A DNA stretch of 7,145 nucleotides from an uncultured Gemmatimonadota bacterium (GTDB lineage: Bacteria; Gemmatimonadota; Gemmatimonadetes; Gemmatimonadales; GWC2-71-9), in contig CAMLLJ010000151.1 in NCBI GenBank assembly GCA_946480845.1, positions 1-7,145 on the forward strand. Direction: 5' to 3'. Positions 1-7,145 of the stretch are shown here, in pieces. Within the stretch, counting starts at the first letter, position 1, and each line of letters starts with the position of its first letter. Below the pieces are notes generated by a model. The model saw only the letters and a program-made list of their open reading frames with translations, did not search any database and was not told where the DNA came from. Position numbers and translations under genes: made by a program.

Positions 1-1303
1 AGCTGTACTCGAAGTGGAAGGTCGGGTCTTCCTCGTGCAGCTTGTGCAGCGCGGCCGCGAGGCGGTCCTCCTCGCCGCGCTGCTTCACCACCACGGCCGC
101 CGAGGCGACCGCCTCGGGGTAGGGCGTGGGCGGCAGCCGTTCGGGGCGGTCACGGCGGCAGAAGGTGTCGTTGGTGTGGGTGTCGCGCAGCTTGGCGACG
201 GTGGCGATGTCTCCCGCCGAAATTTCCGCGACCTCGATCCGGTCTCTCCCCTGCTGCACCGACAGGTGGTTGAGCTTCTCGGCCACCTCGTGCTCGGCGT
301 TCCAGACCTCGTCGCCGCTGCGGATCGAGCCGGTGTAGAGCCGGAAGAAGGTCACGTCGCCCACGTGGGGCTCGCTCACCGTCTTGAAGACGTGGCCCAG
401 CAGCGGCGCGGTGCGCCGGGCGTCGCCCGCGCCGTTTCCCGCGGCCGCATCGGCCTCGAGCGGCGAGGGGAAGAGCTCGACCATCTCGGTGAGCAGGGTG
501 CGCATCCCGTAGGTCAGCTCGCCGCTGCCGCAGAAGAGCGGGACCACCTCGCCGGCCAGCATCGCGCGCTTCATCACCGTGACCAGCTCCTCGCGGGGGA
601 TCGTCTCGCCGGCCAGGTAGCGCTCGATGAGCGCATCGTCGGTCGAGGCGACGGCCTCGGTGAGCTGCTCGGTGTACTGGCGGAACCGCTCCTCCAGCTC
701 GGGCGGGATGTCGGTGAGGTCGTACTCGCCGGACTTGGTGCCCTTGCGGTAGTTGTGGCACTGCCCGGTGAAGAGGTTCACGATGCCGTGGAAATCGTGG
801 CCGTCGCCGACCGGGATCTCCACCGGCACCACCTTGGGCGTGAGGTGCTCCTTCACGTCCCGGAACACCGCCTCGAAGTCGGCGTTCTCCTTGTCCATCG
901 CGGTCACGAAGAGGATCCGCGGCAGGTGCCGCCGGTCGCAGAGCTCCCACGCCTTCTCGGTCCCGACCTCGACGCCCGCGGTGCCGCTCAGGACGATCAC
1001 CGCCGCATCGGCGGCGTGCAGCGCGCCCACCGCCTCGCCGAGATAGTCGAGGTAGCCGGGCGCGTCGATCATGTTGATCTTGGTGTCCATCCACTCGGCG
1101 TAGGCCAGCGCGAGGGAGATGGAATGCTTGCGGTCGATCTCGTCGGGGGAGTAGTCGGTGAGGGCGGTGCCGTCACGGATGGAGCCGTGCCTGCGGCTCG
1201 AGCCGGATACGAAGGCCAGGGCATCGACGAGCGTCGTCTTCCCGCTCGCGCCGTGCCCCACGAAGGCGACGTTTCTGATCGCGTCGGAGCCATAGACCTT
1301 CAT
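1..1303 (-). CDS. EF-G-like translational GTPase (EF-G paralogue), N-terminal 434 codons; 3' end beyond window
   Basis: This gene reads leftward and is cut by the left edge. The translation aligns by eye with elongation factor G: G domain about residues 1-285, domain II about 290-385 (segment FKTVSEPHVGDVTFFRLYTG) and the start of domain III from about 391 (PYPEAV ... EEDPTF). The P-loop is GHGASGKTT (16-24). Switch I carries DYSPDEIDRKHSIS in place of the classical RGIT segment. G3 is DAPGYLDY (80-87), with Tyr84 where canonical EF-G has the catalytic His. G4 reads TAMD (134-137) instead of NKxD. These departures, and a neighbourhood without ribosomal-protein genes, indicate an EF-G-like paralogue (FusA2/EF-G-2 type) and not the housekeeping fusA. 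Its role in translation or ribosome rescue is unknown. The ATG at 1303 is supported by AGGAGGT seven bases upstream and by a promoter at 1336-1364. Confidence 0.93.
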   Translation of the reverse strand, partial: MKVYGSDAIRNVAFVGHGASGKTTLVDALAFVSGSSRRHGSIRDGTALTDYSPDEIDRKHSISLALAYAEWMDTKINMIDAPGYLDYLGEAVGALHAADAAVIVLSGTAGVEVGTEKAWELCDRRHLPRILFVTAMDKENADFEAVFRDVKEHLTPKVVPVEIPVGDGHDFHGIVNLFTGQCHNYRKGTKSGEYDLTDIPPELEERFRQYTEQLTEAVASTDDALIERYLAGETIPREELVTVMKRAMLAGEVVPLFCGSGELTYGMRTLLTEMVELFPSPLEADAAAGNGAGDARRTAPLLGHVFKTVSEPHVGDVTFFRLYTGSIRSGDEVWNAEHEVAEKLNHLSVQQGRDRIEVAEISAGDIATVAKLRDTHTNDTFCRRDRPERLPPTPYPEAVASAAVVVKQRGEEDRLAAALHKLHEEDPTFHFEYS

Positions 1304-1335
1304 GGCTTCCACCTCCTGCAGGATGAGGAACTTCC

Positions 1336-1364
1336 ATTCTGCTCCCGGATCGGGGTGGTGTCAA
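1336..1364 (-). promoter_or_regulatory. Sigma-70-type promoter of the EF-G-like gene
   Basis: Read on the minus strand, a perfect TTGACA -35 box (1364-1359) is followed by a 17-bp spacer and CAGAAT (1341-1336), which matches TATAAT at four of six positions. Transcription would start near 1329 and give a leader of about 25 bases that holds the AGGAGGT ribosome-binding site (about 1311-1317) before the ATG at 1303. The promoter begins 11 bases past the stop codon of the upstream small gene, so the EF-G-like gene can be transcribed independently. I see no terminator hairpin between the two genes, so read-through is also possible. Confidence 0.65.
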
Positions 1365-1374
1365 ATCGGGCGCG

Positions 1375-1905
1375 TCATTCGGCGGGCACCGGGGTGCTGT
1401 GCGCCTCGGACGCGACCGCCGCGACGATCTGGGCGAAGGGAAGGACGATGAGCGGCGTGCCGCTGTCCAGGGCGATGGCCGTGGTCCAGCCGGCGACGGC
1501 CACCAGGGCGCTCCAGCCGACCCCGGCCCCGAAGCTCCCGCGGCGGTGGTTGCTGAAATGGACGCCGGTGGGGATCAGCAGGGTGCTCCCGGCGGTCGCT
1601 CCGGCCAGCGCGCCCCAGAGCCCGCACCACTCGTCGCTGTAGCATCCACCGTCACGGTCGATCTCATGGCCCACGAGGGCCCCTGCCACGACGCCGGGCA
1701 CCGCTCCGAGCAGCCCGCCGAGCGTCATGCCCAGCACGTTGGGCCTCCCCGCGGCGGATCGGGGCAGGCGGGCCGTGATCGGCGGGGCCTCCGGGAGAGC
1801 CGCGACGGGGAAGGTGGCGAACTTCGGTCCCTGAGCCCGGACGGGCACGGCGGCAAGGAGGCAGAGGAGGAACGGGAGCGGCAGGCATCGCGGCGGTCGG
1901 AGCAT
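1375..1905 (-). CDS. Hypothetical exported glycine-rich membrane protein, 176 aa
   Basis: I do not recognise a named family. The N-terminus (basic start, hydrophobic run at about 8-20, then VRAQ) looks like a signal peptide cleaved near residue 24. The mature part has a proline-rich linker (about 33-55). Hydrophobic, glycine/alanine-rich stretches follow at about 58-80, 95-115, 126-147 and 149-167, with GxxxG-like spacing resembling glycine-zipper membrane segments. Two cysteines (88 and 94) flank an acidic loop between the first two segments and could form a disulfide in the envelope. AGGAGG five bases before the ATG at 1905 supports the start. The gene lies upstream of and co-directional with the EF-G-like gene, with a 71-bp gap. 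A functional link is not implied, since that gene has its own promoter. High GC and signal-peptide coding argue that this frame, not the overlapping plus-strand frames, is real. Confidence 0.8.
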   Translation of the reverse strand: MLRPPRCLPLPFLLCLLAAVPVRAQGPKFATFPVAALPEAPPITARLPRSAAGRPNVLGMTLGGLLGAVPGVVAGALVGHEIDRDGGCYSDEWCGLWGALAGATAGSTLLIPTGVHFSNHRRGSFGAGVGWSALVAVAGWTTAIALDSGTPLIVLPFAQIVAAVASEAHSTPVPAE

Positions 1906-1957
1906 GGTGGCCTCCTGGGGGGAGCGCTGGACTCACCCCGGACGTTACCGGCGCCGG

Positions 1958-1974
1958 GTGACCCAGCCGTGACC
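1958..1974. repeat. Direct repeat GTGACC-N5-GTGACC in the divergent spacer
   Basis: GTGACC occurs at 1958-1963 and again at 1969-1974. The copies are 11 bp apart from start to start, about one helical turn. A third copy in opposite orientation (GGTCAC) lies at 2080-2085, directly before the ATG of the serine hydrolase. The spacing would suit a regulator binding one DNA face, but short GC-rich repeats also arise by chance. Function unknown. Confidence 0.3.
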
Positions 1975-1989
1975 TGCGGGGCGACGGGC

Positions 1990-2001
1990 CCGCTGCAGCG
2001 G
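1990..2001. promoter_or_regulatory. 12-bp perfect palindrome at midpoint of divergent spacer (candidate operator)
   Basis: CCGCTGCAGCGG is a perfect inverted repeat. It is centred almost exactly halfway between the divergent start codons at 1905 (minus) and 2088 (plus). Its position would let one dimeric regulator act on both the small membrane-protein gene and the serine hydrolase gene. No confident -35/-10 pair is visible on either side. The best plus-strand candidate is TTGCCG (2009-2014), 18 bp, TTGTAT (2033-2038), and it is weak. A palindrome of this size in a GC-rich spacer of 182 bp is only mildly improbable. Confidence 0.25.
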
Positions 2002-2087
2002 CCTTCGGTTGCCGGGGGCGGGCTGTCCCGGTTTGTATGCATGCGTCAGTCCCGAGCGCACCCGCAGGCCACCCGACGAGGTCACTT

Positions 2088-3494
2088 ATGCACGTCACTC
2101 GCGCGCTTGCCGTCGTCCTGTTTCTGTCAGCCGCCGCGGCCGGCCGCAGCCCGGCCCAGGACCAGCGCCCGGCGCGGCTCCGCGAGTACCTCGCAGCCGC
2201 CGCGGGCCTCGGCCAGCTCAACGCCAGCGTGCTCATCGCGGAACGGGGGACCGTGCTGGTGGACACCGGCTACGGCTTCGCCGACATGGAACAGGGCGTC
2301 CGCAACACCCCCGACACCCGCTTCCGGGTGGCGTCGGTTACCAAGCAGTTCACGGCGATGGCGATCGCGATGCTGGCGGAAGAGGGGAAGGTCGCGCTCG
2401 GCGACCCGATCTCGAAGTACCTCGACTCGCTGCCGCCCGCGTGGAGCCGCATCACCATCCATCACCTCCTGCGCCACACCTCGGGCATCTCCGACTACGA
2501 GGAGTGGTTCGACGGCTACAATACCCAGGCGTACTCCGACTACATGTCGCAGGCGCATGCCCCCGAGCGGATCCTGCGTGACGCGAAGGCCCGGCCGCTC
2601 GACCACGAGCCCGGCACGACGTTCCGCTACAGCAACTCCGCCTACATCGCCCTCGGCTTCATCATCGAGCGCGCCAGCGGGATGCCGTACGCCGAGTTCC
2701 TGCGCACCCGGATCCACGAGCCGCTGGGGATGACGCTGAGCGGCCAGGACCGTTCGGAGGAGATCACGCCCAACCGGGCCCAGGGCTACCGGCTCCGCCC
2801 CTCTGCCGGGGCCCGCGCCTACTTCAACGGCCTCGAGCGCTCCGACTACCTCAATGCCTACTACCAGCTCATGGAGCCGCCCCAGGCCGACGCCGGCCTG
2901 ATCACCACGGCGCGGGACCTCTACCGGTGGGACCAGGCGCTCTACACCGAAGCACTGGTGAAGCGGGCGATGCTCGACTCGATCTTCACCCCGGGCCTCG
3001 GCAACTACGGCTACGGCTGGTTCGTCCAGTCCGGGCCGGACGGGGTGGTCCATGGCCACAGCGGCGGGCTGCCCGGCTTCACCTGCTACATCATGCGGAT
3101 CCCCGGGACCCGGCGCACCATCATCGTGCTCGGCAACTTCGACCGGCTGGGGCGGACCGTGACGGATGTGGCGGCCATCCTCCGCGGCGACAGCGTGCCC
3201 GTTCCCACGGCCCGCCATATCGTCGCAGCCGACACGGCGGCGCAGGCCCGGCTGGCGGGCACCTATCGAACCGGCCGCCGCGATTCCGTCGTGGTCCTCG
3301 TCGACGATGGCTTCCTGGTCGCGCAGCAGCCGGGGAAGTTCCGCGCCCAGCTCCTGCCCGAATCGGCCCGCGACTACTTCGCCGTGCAGCTCCGCGGCAC
3401 CGCGCGCTTCCGGGAGAACGGCCGGCGCACCACGCTGGTGATCGAGGACGGGCTGGGCCGGGAAGTGGTCCGGGCGGAGCGCGTCCGACGATGA
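2088..3494 (+). CDS. Secreted serine hydrolase, beta-lactamase/penicillin-binding-protein-like (PF00144 type)
   Basis: The 468-aa product has a signal peptide (about 1-24, ending SPAQ), so it should act in the periplasm or outside. The catalytic signature of the class C beta-lactamase/DD-peptidase fold is present: SVTK (Ser83 nucleophile, Lys86), YSN (Tyr181, Asn183), and HSGG (324-327) in the place of the KTG box. A C-terminal beta-rich tail (about 385-468, starting LAGTYRTG) resembles the accessory domain often found after PF00144, such as DUF3471. Members include D-aminopeptidases, esterases and beta-lactamase-like proteins, so the substrate cannot be read from sequence and antibiotic hydrolysis should not be assumed. 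I chose the ATG at 2088 over the one at 2037 because it places the hydrophobic signal sequence at the N-terminus and has GAGG six bases upstream. Its stop is 34 bp before the dehydrogenase gene. Confidence 0.92.
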   Translation: MHVTRALAVVLFLSAAAAGRSPAQDQRPARLREYLAAAAGLGQLNASVLIAERGTVLVDTGYGFADMEQGVRNTPDTRFRVASVTKQFTAMAIAMLAEEGKVALGDPISKYLDSLPPAWSRITIHHLLRHTSGISDYEEWFDGYNTQAYSDYMSQAHAPERILRDAKARPLDHEPGTTFRYSNSAYIALGFIIERASGMPYAEFLRTRIHEPLGMTLSGQDRSEEITPNRAQGYRLRPSAGARAYFNGLERSDYLNAYYQLMEPPQADAGLITTARDLYRWDQALYTEALVKRAMLDSIFTPGLGNYGYGWFVQSGPDGVVHGHSGGLPGFTCYIMRIPGTRRTIIVLGNFDRLGRTVTDVAAILRGDSVPVPTARHIVAADTAAQARLAGTYRTGRRDSVVVLVDDGFLVAQQPGKFRAQLLPESARDYFAVQLRGTARFRENGRRTTLVIEDGLGREVVRAERVRR

Positions 3495-3528
3495 GTTCCG
3501 CCCCGGGGGCCCTGCTTAGATTGCATCG
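3495..3528 (+). promoter_or_regulatory. Candidate promoter for the dehydrogenase-receptor cluster, possibly giving a leaderless mRNA
   Basis: This 34-bp gap contains TAGATT (3517-3522), which matches TATAAT at four of six positions. It ends six bases before the ATG at 3529. A -10 box at that distance would start transcription at or next to the A of the ATG. No Shine-Dalgarno sequence is present, which fits leaderless translation. A -35 box is poor (GTTCCG at 3495-3500, 16-bp spacer). The alternative is read-through from the serine hydrolase gene. Confidence 0.35.
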
Positions 3529-4224
3529 ATGCCTCCCGTCGTCCTGATCACCGGAGCCACCGAGGGAATCGGCCGGGCCACCGCGTTCGCGTTCGGTCGC
3601 GACGGGTGGCGCGTCGGCGTCTGTGCGCGCACCGCCGGCAAGGTGGCGGCGCTGGTGGAGGCGCTCCGCGCGGACGGCGTCACCGCCGCGGGCGCGGCCG
3701 GCGACGTCGGCGTTCCCGGCGACGTGGAACGGGTGGTGCGGGCGGTGACTGCCGAGCTGGGCCCCGTGGATGTGCTGGTCAACAACGCCGGCGTCGCGGT
3801 CTTCAAGCCCTTCGAGGAGCAGACGCTGGAGGAGTGGGACGGGATGATGGCCACCAACGTCCGGAGCCTCTTCCTGGTCACCCGCGCCGTCCTGCCCGGC
3901 ATGCGGGAGCGCGGAGCCGGCACCATTGTGAACGTCGCCAGTCTCGCGGGCCGGAACGGCGTCAAGCACGGGACCGGCTACGCGGCGTCGAAGCATGCGG
4001 TGCTCGGCTTCAGCCGCTCGCTCATGCTCGAGGTGCGCGCGCAGGGTGTCCGGGTGGTCGCCATCTGCCCCGGCTCCGTGGACACCGAGCTCCTCCGGCC
4101 CCTCGGCCGCGACGCCGGGCGCATCCTCCAGCCGTCCGACGTGGCGGACGCGATCTTTGCGGCGGTGCGGCTGCCTGCGCGCGCCATGGTGAGCGAGCTG
4201 GACATCCGGCCGTCCAACCCGTGA
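3529..4224 (+). CDS. Short-chain dehydrogenase/reductase (classical SDR), 231 aa
   Basis: A cytoplasmic NAD(P)-dependent oxidoreductase with a complete classical SDR signature. The cofactor loop is TGATEGIG (8-15). Arg34 after beta-2 (VCAR) is compatible with NADPH. NNAG lies at 85-88 and the catalytic tetrad is Asn110, Ser138, Tyr151 and Lys155 (YAASK). PGSVDTEL (181-188) follows the active site. Length is typical of the family, whose members reduce ketones or oxidise alcohols. The C-terminus lacks the usual GG-rich strand of 3-oxoacyl-ACP reductase (FabG), so FabG is less likely and the substrate is unknown. The start at 3529 gives the family's normal N-terminus directly before beta-1. Its stop codon overlaps the GTG start of the next gene by four bases, so the two are probably co-translated. 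Confidence 0.93.
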   Translation: MPPVVLITGATEGIGRATAFAFGRDGWRVGVCARTAGKVAALVEALRADGVTAAGAAGDVGVPGDVERVVRAVTAELGPVDVLVNNAGVAVFKPFEEQTLEEWDGMMATNVRSLFLVTRAVLPGMRERGAGTIVNVASLAGRNGVKHGTGYAASKHAVLGFSRSLMLEVRAQGVRVVAICPGSVDTELLRPLGRDAGRILQPSDVADAIFAAVRLPARAMVSELDIRPSNP

Positions 4225-4441
4225 GCGCAGGCACCCGCCCCGTCCTCGTCTCCCGCTGCATCTGCATGCGGATGCCGTTCGAGCAGCTCCTGCCCCTGGC
4301 GCGCGCCGAGGGGTGGGGCCACGGCGCCGTCCTGCGCGAAACCGGCTGCGGCACCCAGTGCGGGCTCTGCCGGCCCTATCTCCGCCGCATGCTCCGGACC
4401 GGCGAGACCGCCTTCTTCGACCTGCTCGCGGAGGACGCGGG

Positions 4442-4445
<4 letters not shown>
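4221..4445 (+). CDS. Bfd-like [2Fe-2S]-binding protein (bacterioferritin-associated ferredoxin-like), 74 aa
   Basis: This small gene starts with GTG. The cysteine pattern is CIC (13, 15), 31 residues, then CGLC (47, 50). This CxC-x31-CxxC arrangement is the [2Fe-2S] ligand set of E. coli Bfd (Cys4, 6, 38, 41), including the local QCGxC context. An extra Cys43 lies four residues before the third ligand. The C-terminal helix carries RPYLRRMLRTGETAF. Bfd passes electrons to bacterioferritin for iron release, but Bfd-like domains also occur as general redox modules, and no bacterioferritin gene is visible here. The GTG at 4221 is the only plausible start before the CxC pair, since the first ATG (4266) would lose both cysteines. 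It overlaps the SDR stop by four bases, and its own stop overlaps the kinase ATG by four bases. Confidence 0.88.
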
Positions 4446-6016
<1,571 letters not shown>

Positions 6017-6048
6017 ATCTCGGCCGCGCCCGGGCCCGTCAGGAGGCG

Positions 6049-6399
6049 ATGCTCCGCCGGTCCTGGCTCGCGCGCATCAATGCCCTCGTCCTCGCCCTGA
6101 TGGTGTGCGGGGGCGGGAGCGGGCTGCCGGTGTTCGATGCGCTCTTCCACCACATCGGCGGCTCGCGCGCCCTCGGGTACGCGTGCGTCGAGCGCGCCGA
6201 CGTCCAGCCGGTCCATTCGGAGCGCTGCAGCCTGGGGGCCGCGCTCCCGGCGCTGGGCGGGACCGCCCGGGTCCCGAACGCGGACGGGATCGGCCTCGCG
6301 CCGGTCGCCGAGTCGCCGCACCGGTACCTCCCGTCCCGTCACGCCGGCCCGCCCGCCGCCGGCTCCCTGCCCCGCGCACCTCCCGTGTCGGTCGCCTGA
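6049..6399 (+). CDS. Small exported His/Cys-containing protein preceding a TonB receptor, 116 aa
   Basis: I recognise no named family. The N-terminus (MLRRSWLARI followed by a hydrophobic run to about 20) looks like a signal peptide. Cys20 does not sit in a good lipobox because valine precedes it. Downstream are potential metal ligands: His34-His35, Cys46, His56 and Cys60 (in VHSERC), His91 and His98. The C-terminal half is proline- and alanine-rich. The placement directly before a TonB-dependent receptor suggests a periplasmic partner or metal-binding accessory, which is inference. Start choice is uncertain. ATG 6049 gives a compact signal peptide, but AGGAGG (6041-6046) is only two bases away. 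GTG 6013 would overlap the kinase stop by four bases, like the earlier junctions, and give 128 aa. Signal-like coding, colinearity and stop placement support a real gene. Confidence 0.62.
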   Translation: MLRRSWLARINALVLALMVCGGGSGLPVFDALFHHIGGSRALGYACVERADVQPVHSERCSLGAALPALGGTARVPNADGIGLAPVAESPHRYLPSRHAGPPAAGSLPRAPPVSVA

Positions 6400-6414
6400 A
6401 CGTTCCCGTTTCAG
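6396..6414 (+). other. Bulged hairpin across the stop codon before the TonB receptor gene
   Basis: CTGAACG (6396-6402), a TTCC loop and CGTT-T-CAG (6407-6414) can pair as a seven-base-pair stem with one bulged T. The stem includes the TGA of the small gene. No T-run follows, so this does not look like an intrinsic terminator. A role as mRNA processing or stability element between the two genes is possible but unproven. Confidence 0.25.
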
Positions 6415-6427
6415 CTGCGATCACCGC

Positions 6428-6443
6428 ACCGGCCCCCGCCGGT
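6428..6443 (+). other. GC-rich hairpin in the leader of the TonB receptor gene
   Basis: ACCGGC, four C residues, then GCCGGT form a perfect six-base-pair stem with a tetraloop, 13 bases before the Shine-Dalgarno GGAGG (6457-6461). It has no T-run. It could influence translation of the receptor, but such stems are frequent in DNA this GC-rich. Confidence 0.25.
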
Positions 6444-6466
6444 CCGGCGTACACATGGAGGTTTCG

Positions 6467-7145
6467 ATGTCGAGCCTGTTCCTCGCGCTTGCGCTTGCGA
6501 TCCCGCCGGCGATGGCCACGGTCTCGGGCCGGGTCACCGATCCCGACGGCAACGCGATCGCCTCGGTGCGCGTCACCATCCTCGAAGCAAACCGGTCCAC
6601 GCACACCGACGCGGACGGGCGCTACAGCGTCAGCGGCCTGGGCCGCGGGGGCTACGGCCTCTCCTTCGCCCGCATCGGCTTCGCGCCGCGCGTGGTCCGG
6701 GTCCGCGTCGCCGAGCAGGACACGGTCGTGAACGTGGTCCTCGAGCCGAGCCTGGTCGAGCTGCCCGATCTTCAGGTGACCGCGTCCCCCCTCGCTACGA
6801 CCGCGCTCAACTCGCCCCAGCCCACCTCGGTCCTCACCGCGTCCGACCTGGGCACCAGCAGCGCGCCCTCCCTCGGCGAGACGGCGAGCATCATGCCGGG
6901 GGTGCGCAGCGTGAGCACCGGTGCCGGCATCGGCAAGCCGGTGATCCGCGGGCTCTCCTCGAACCGCGTCCTGGTGCTCGCCGACGGCCAGCGGCTTGAG
7001 ACCCAGCAGTGGGGCGACGAGCACGGCCCCAACGTGGAGGCCGCGGACGCGGAGCGGATCGAGGTGATCCGCGGCCCGGCCAGCGTGCTCTACGGCTCGG
7101 ACGCACTGGGCGGGGTCATCAACGTGGTGGACCGCGACCTCCCCG
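6467..7145 (+). CDS. TonB-dependent outer-membrane receptor with carboxypeptidase-regulatory-like N-domain, partial (226 codons)
   Basis: The gene runs off the right edge. After a short hydrophobic signal peptide (about 1-17) comes a carboxypeptidase-regulatory-like beta-sandwich (about 18-95: SGRVTDPDGNAIASV, DADGRYSVSGL). A TonB-box-like DLQVTAS (101-107) and the plug domain follow, with PVIRGLSSNRVLVLADGQR and ERIEVIRGPASVLYGSDALG leading to INVVD. These are hallmark TonB-dependent receptor plug motifs. Such receptors import siderophores, metals, vitamins or glycans using the proton-motive force via TonB-ExbBD. The segment QQWGDEHGPN (181-190) recalls plugs of ZnuD-like metal receptors, but the barrel needed for assignment is missing. 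GGAGG (6457-6461) five bases upstream selects ATG 6467 over the in-frame ATG 6455, which the Shine-Dalgarno would overlap. The signal peptide's n-region has no Lys or Arg, which is unusual. Confidence 0.93.
   Translation, partial: MSSLFLALALAIPPAMATVSGRVTDPDGNAIASVRVTILEANRSTHTDADGRYSVSGLGRGGYGLSFARIGFAPRVVRVRVAEQDTVVNVVLEPSLVELPDLQVTASPLATTALNSPQPTSVLTASDLGTSSAPSLGETASIMPGVRSVSTGAGIGKPVIRGLSSNRVLVLADGQRLETQQWGDEHGPNVEAADAERIEVIRGPASVLYGSDALGGVINVVDRDLP

Noticed and set aside
14..1642. Long plus-strand open frame antisense to the EF-G-like gene
   Set aside because: The opposite strand encodes a clear EF-G-like protein with G-domain motifs, a strong Shine-Dalgarno and a promoter. The plus-strand translation is low-complexity and matches nothing. 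It is a GC-rich shadow that also runs into the neighbouring gene.
2037..2087. Upstream ATG (2037) as the start of the serine hydrolase
   Set aside because: It would put 17 non-hydrophobic residues before the signal peptide and has no Shine-Dalgarno, whereas ATG 2088 has GAGG six bases away.
2127..3218. Minus-strand 363-codon frame over the serine hydrolase
   Set aside because: It lies antisense to a gene with SxxK, YxN and HSGG motifs, has a composition typical of complementary-strand shadows (rich in H, E, V, G, R), and has no recognisable motif.
2088..3494. Calling the serine hydrolase an antibiotic-resistance beta-lactamase
   Set aside because: PF00144 includes esterases, peptidases and PBP-like proteins. 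HSGG replaces KTG and a C-terminal accessory domain is present, so lactamase activity cannot be concluded.
3499..3514. GC-rich inverted sequence after the serine hydrolase as a terminator
   Set aside because: The C and G runs leave no usable loop and no T-run follows, so an intrinsic terminator is not supported.

Overview
The window is a GC-rich (about 70% by eye), gene-dense bacterial chromosome segment. High GC, a paralogous EF-G-like GTPase, a CarboxypepD_reg-type TonB-dependent receptor, Bfd-like and PF00144 serine hydrolase genes, and a GAF histidine kinase together suggest a Gram-negative soil or aquatic bacterium. Gemmatimonadota is my best guess and Acidobacteriota-like lineages are possible. 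The taxonomy is inference, because there is no rRNA or other marker here.

Layout. On the minus strand, 1-1303 is the first 434 codons of an EF-G-like translational GTPase, which runs off the left edge. Just upstream of it (1375-1905, minus) is a small exported, glycine-rich membrane protein of unknown function. A consensus-like sigma-70 promoter lies in the 71-bp gap between them. A 182-bp divergent spacer (1906-2087) separates this leftward pair from rightward genes. It contains a 12-bp perfect palindrome at its midpoint and a GTGACC direct repeat. The first rightward gene is a secreted PF00144 serine hydrolase (2088-3494).

After a 34-bp gap comes a tight rightward cluster: a classical short-chain dehydrogenase (3529-4224), a 74-aa Bfd-like [2Fe-2S] protein starting with GTG (4221-4445), a membrane GAF histidine kinase (4442-6016), a small exported His/Cys-containing protein (about 6049-6399), and the N-terminal part of a TonB-dependent receptor (6467 to the right edge). 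The first two junctions are 4-base stop/start overlaps, and a third is possible if the small protein starts at GTG 6013. This points to an operon with translational coupling.

How the genes may work together. The Bfd-like protein, the sensor kinase without a visible response regulator, the putative metal-binding secreted peptide and the TonB receptor (with a WGDEHGPN segment in its plug) could form a metal- or redox-linked uptake unit. That is a hypothesis from gene order and motifs. The individual families are well known, and I see no mobile element, CRISPR array, tRNA or rRNA. The items most worth a second look are the Bfd-kinase-receptor cluster, the loss of the NKxD motif in the EF-G-like GTPase, and the small exported protein before the receptor.
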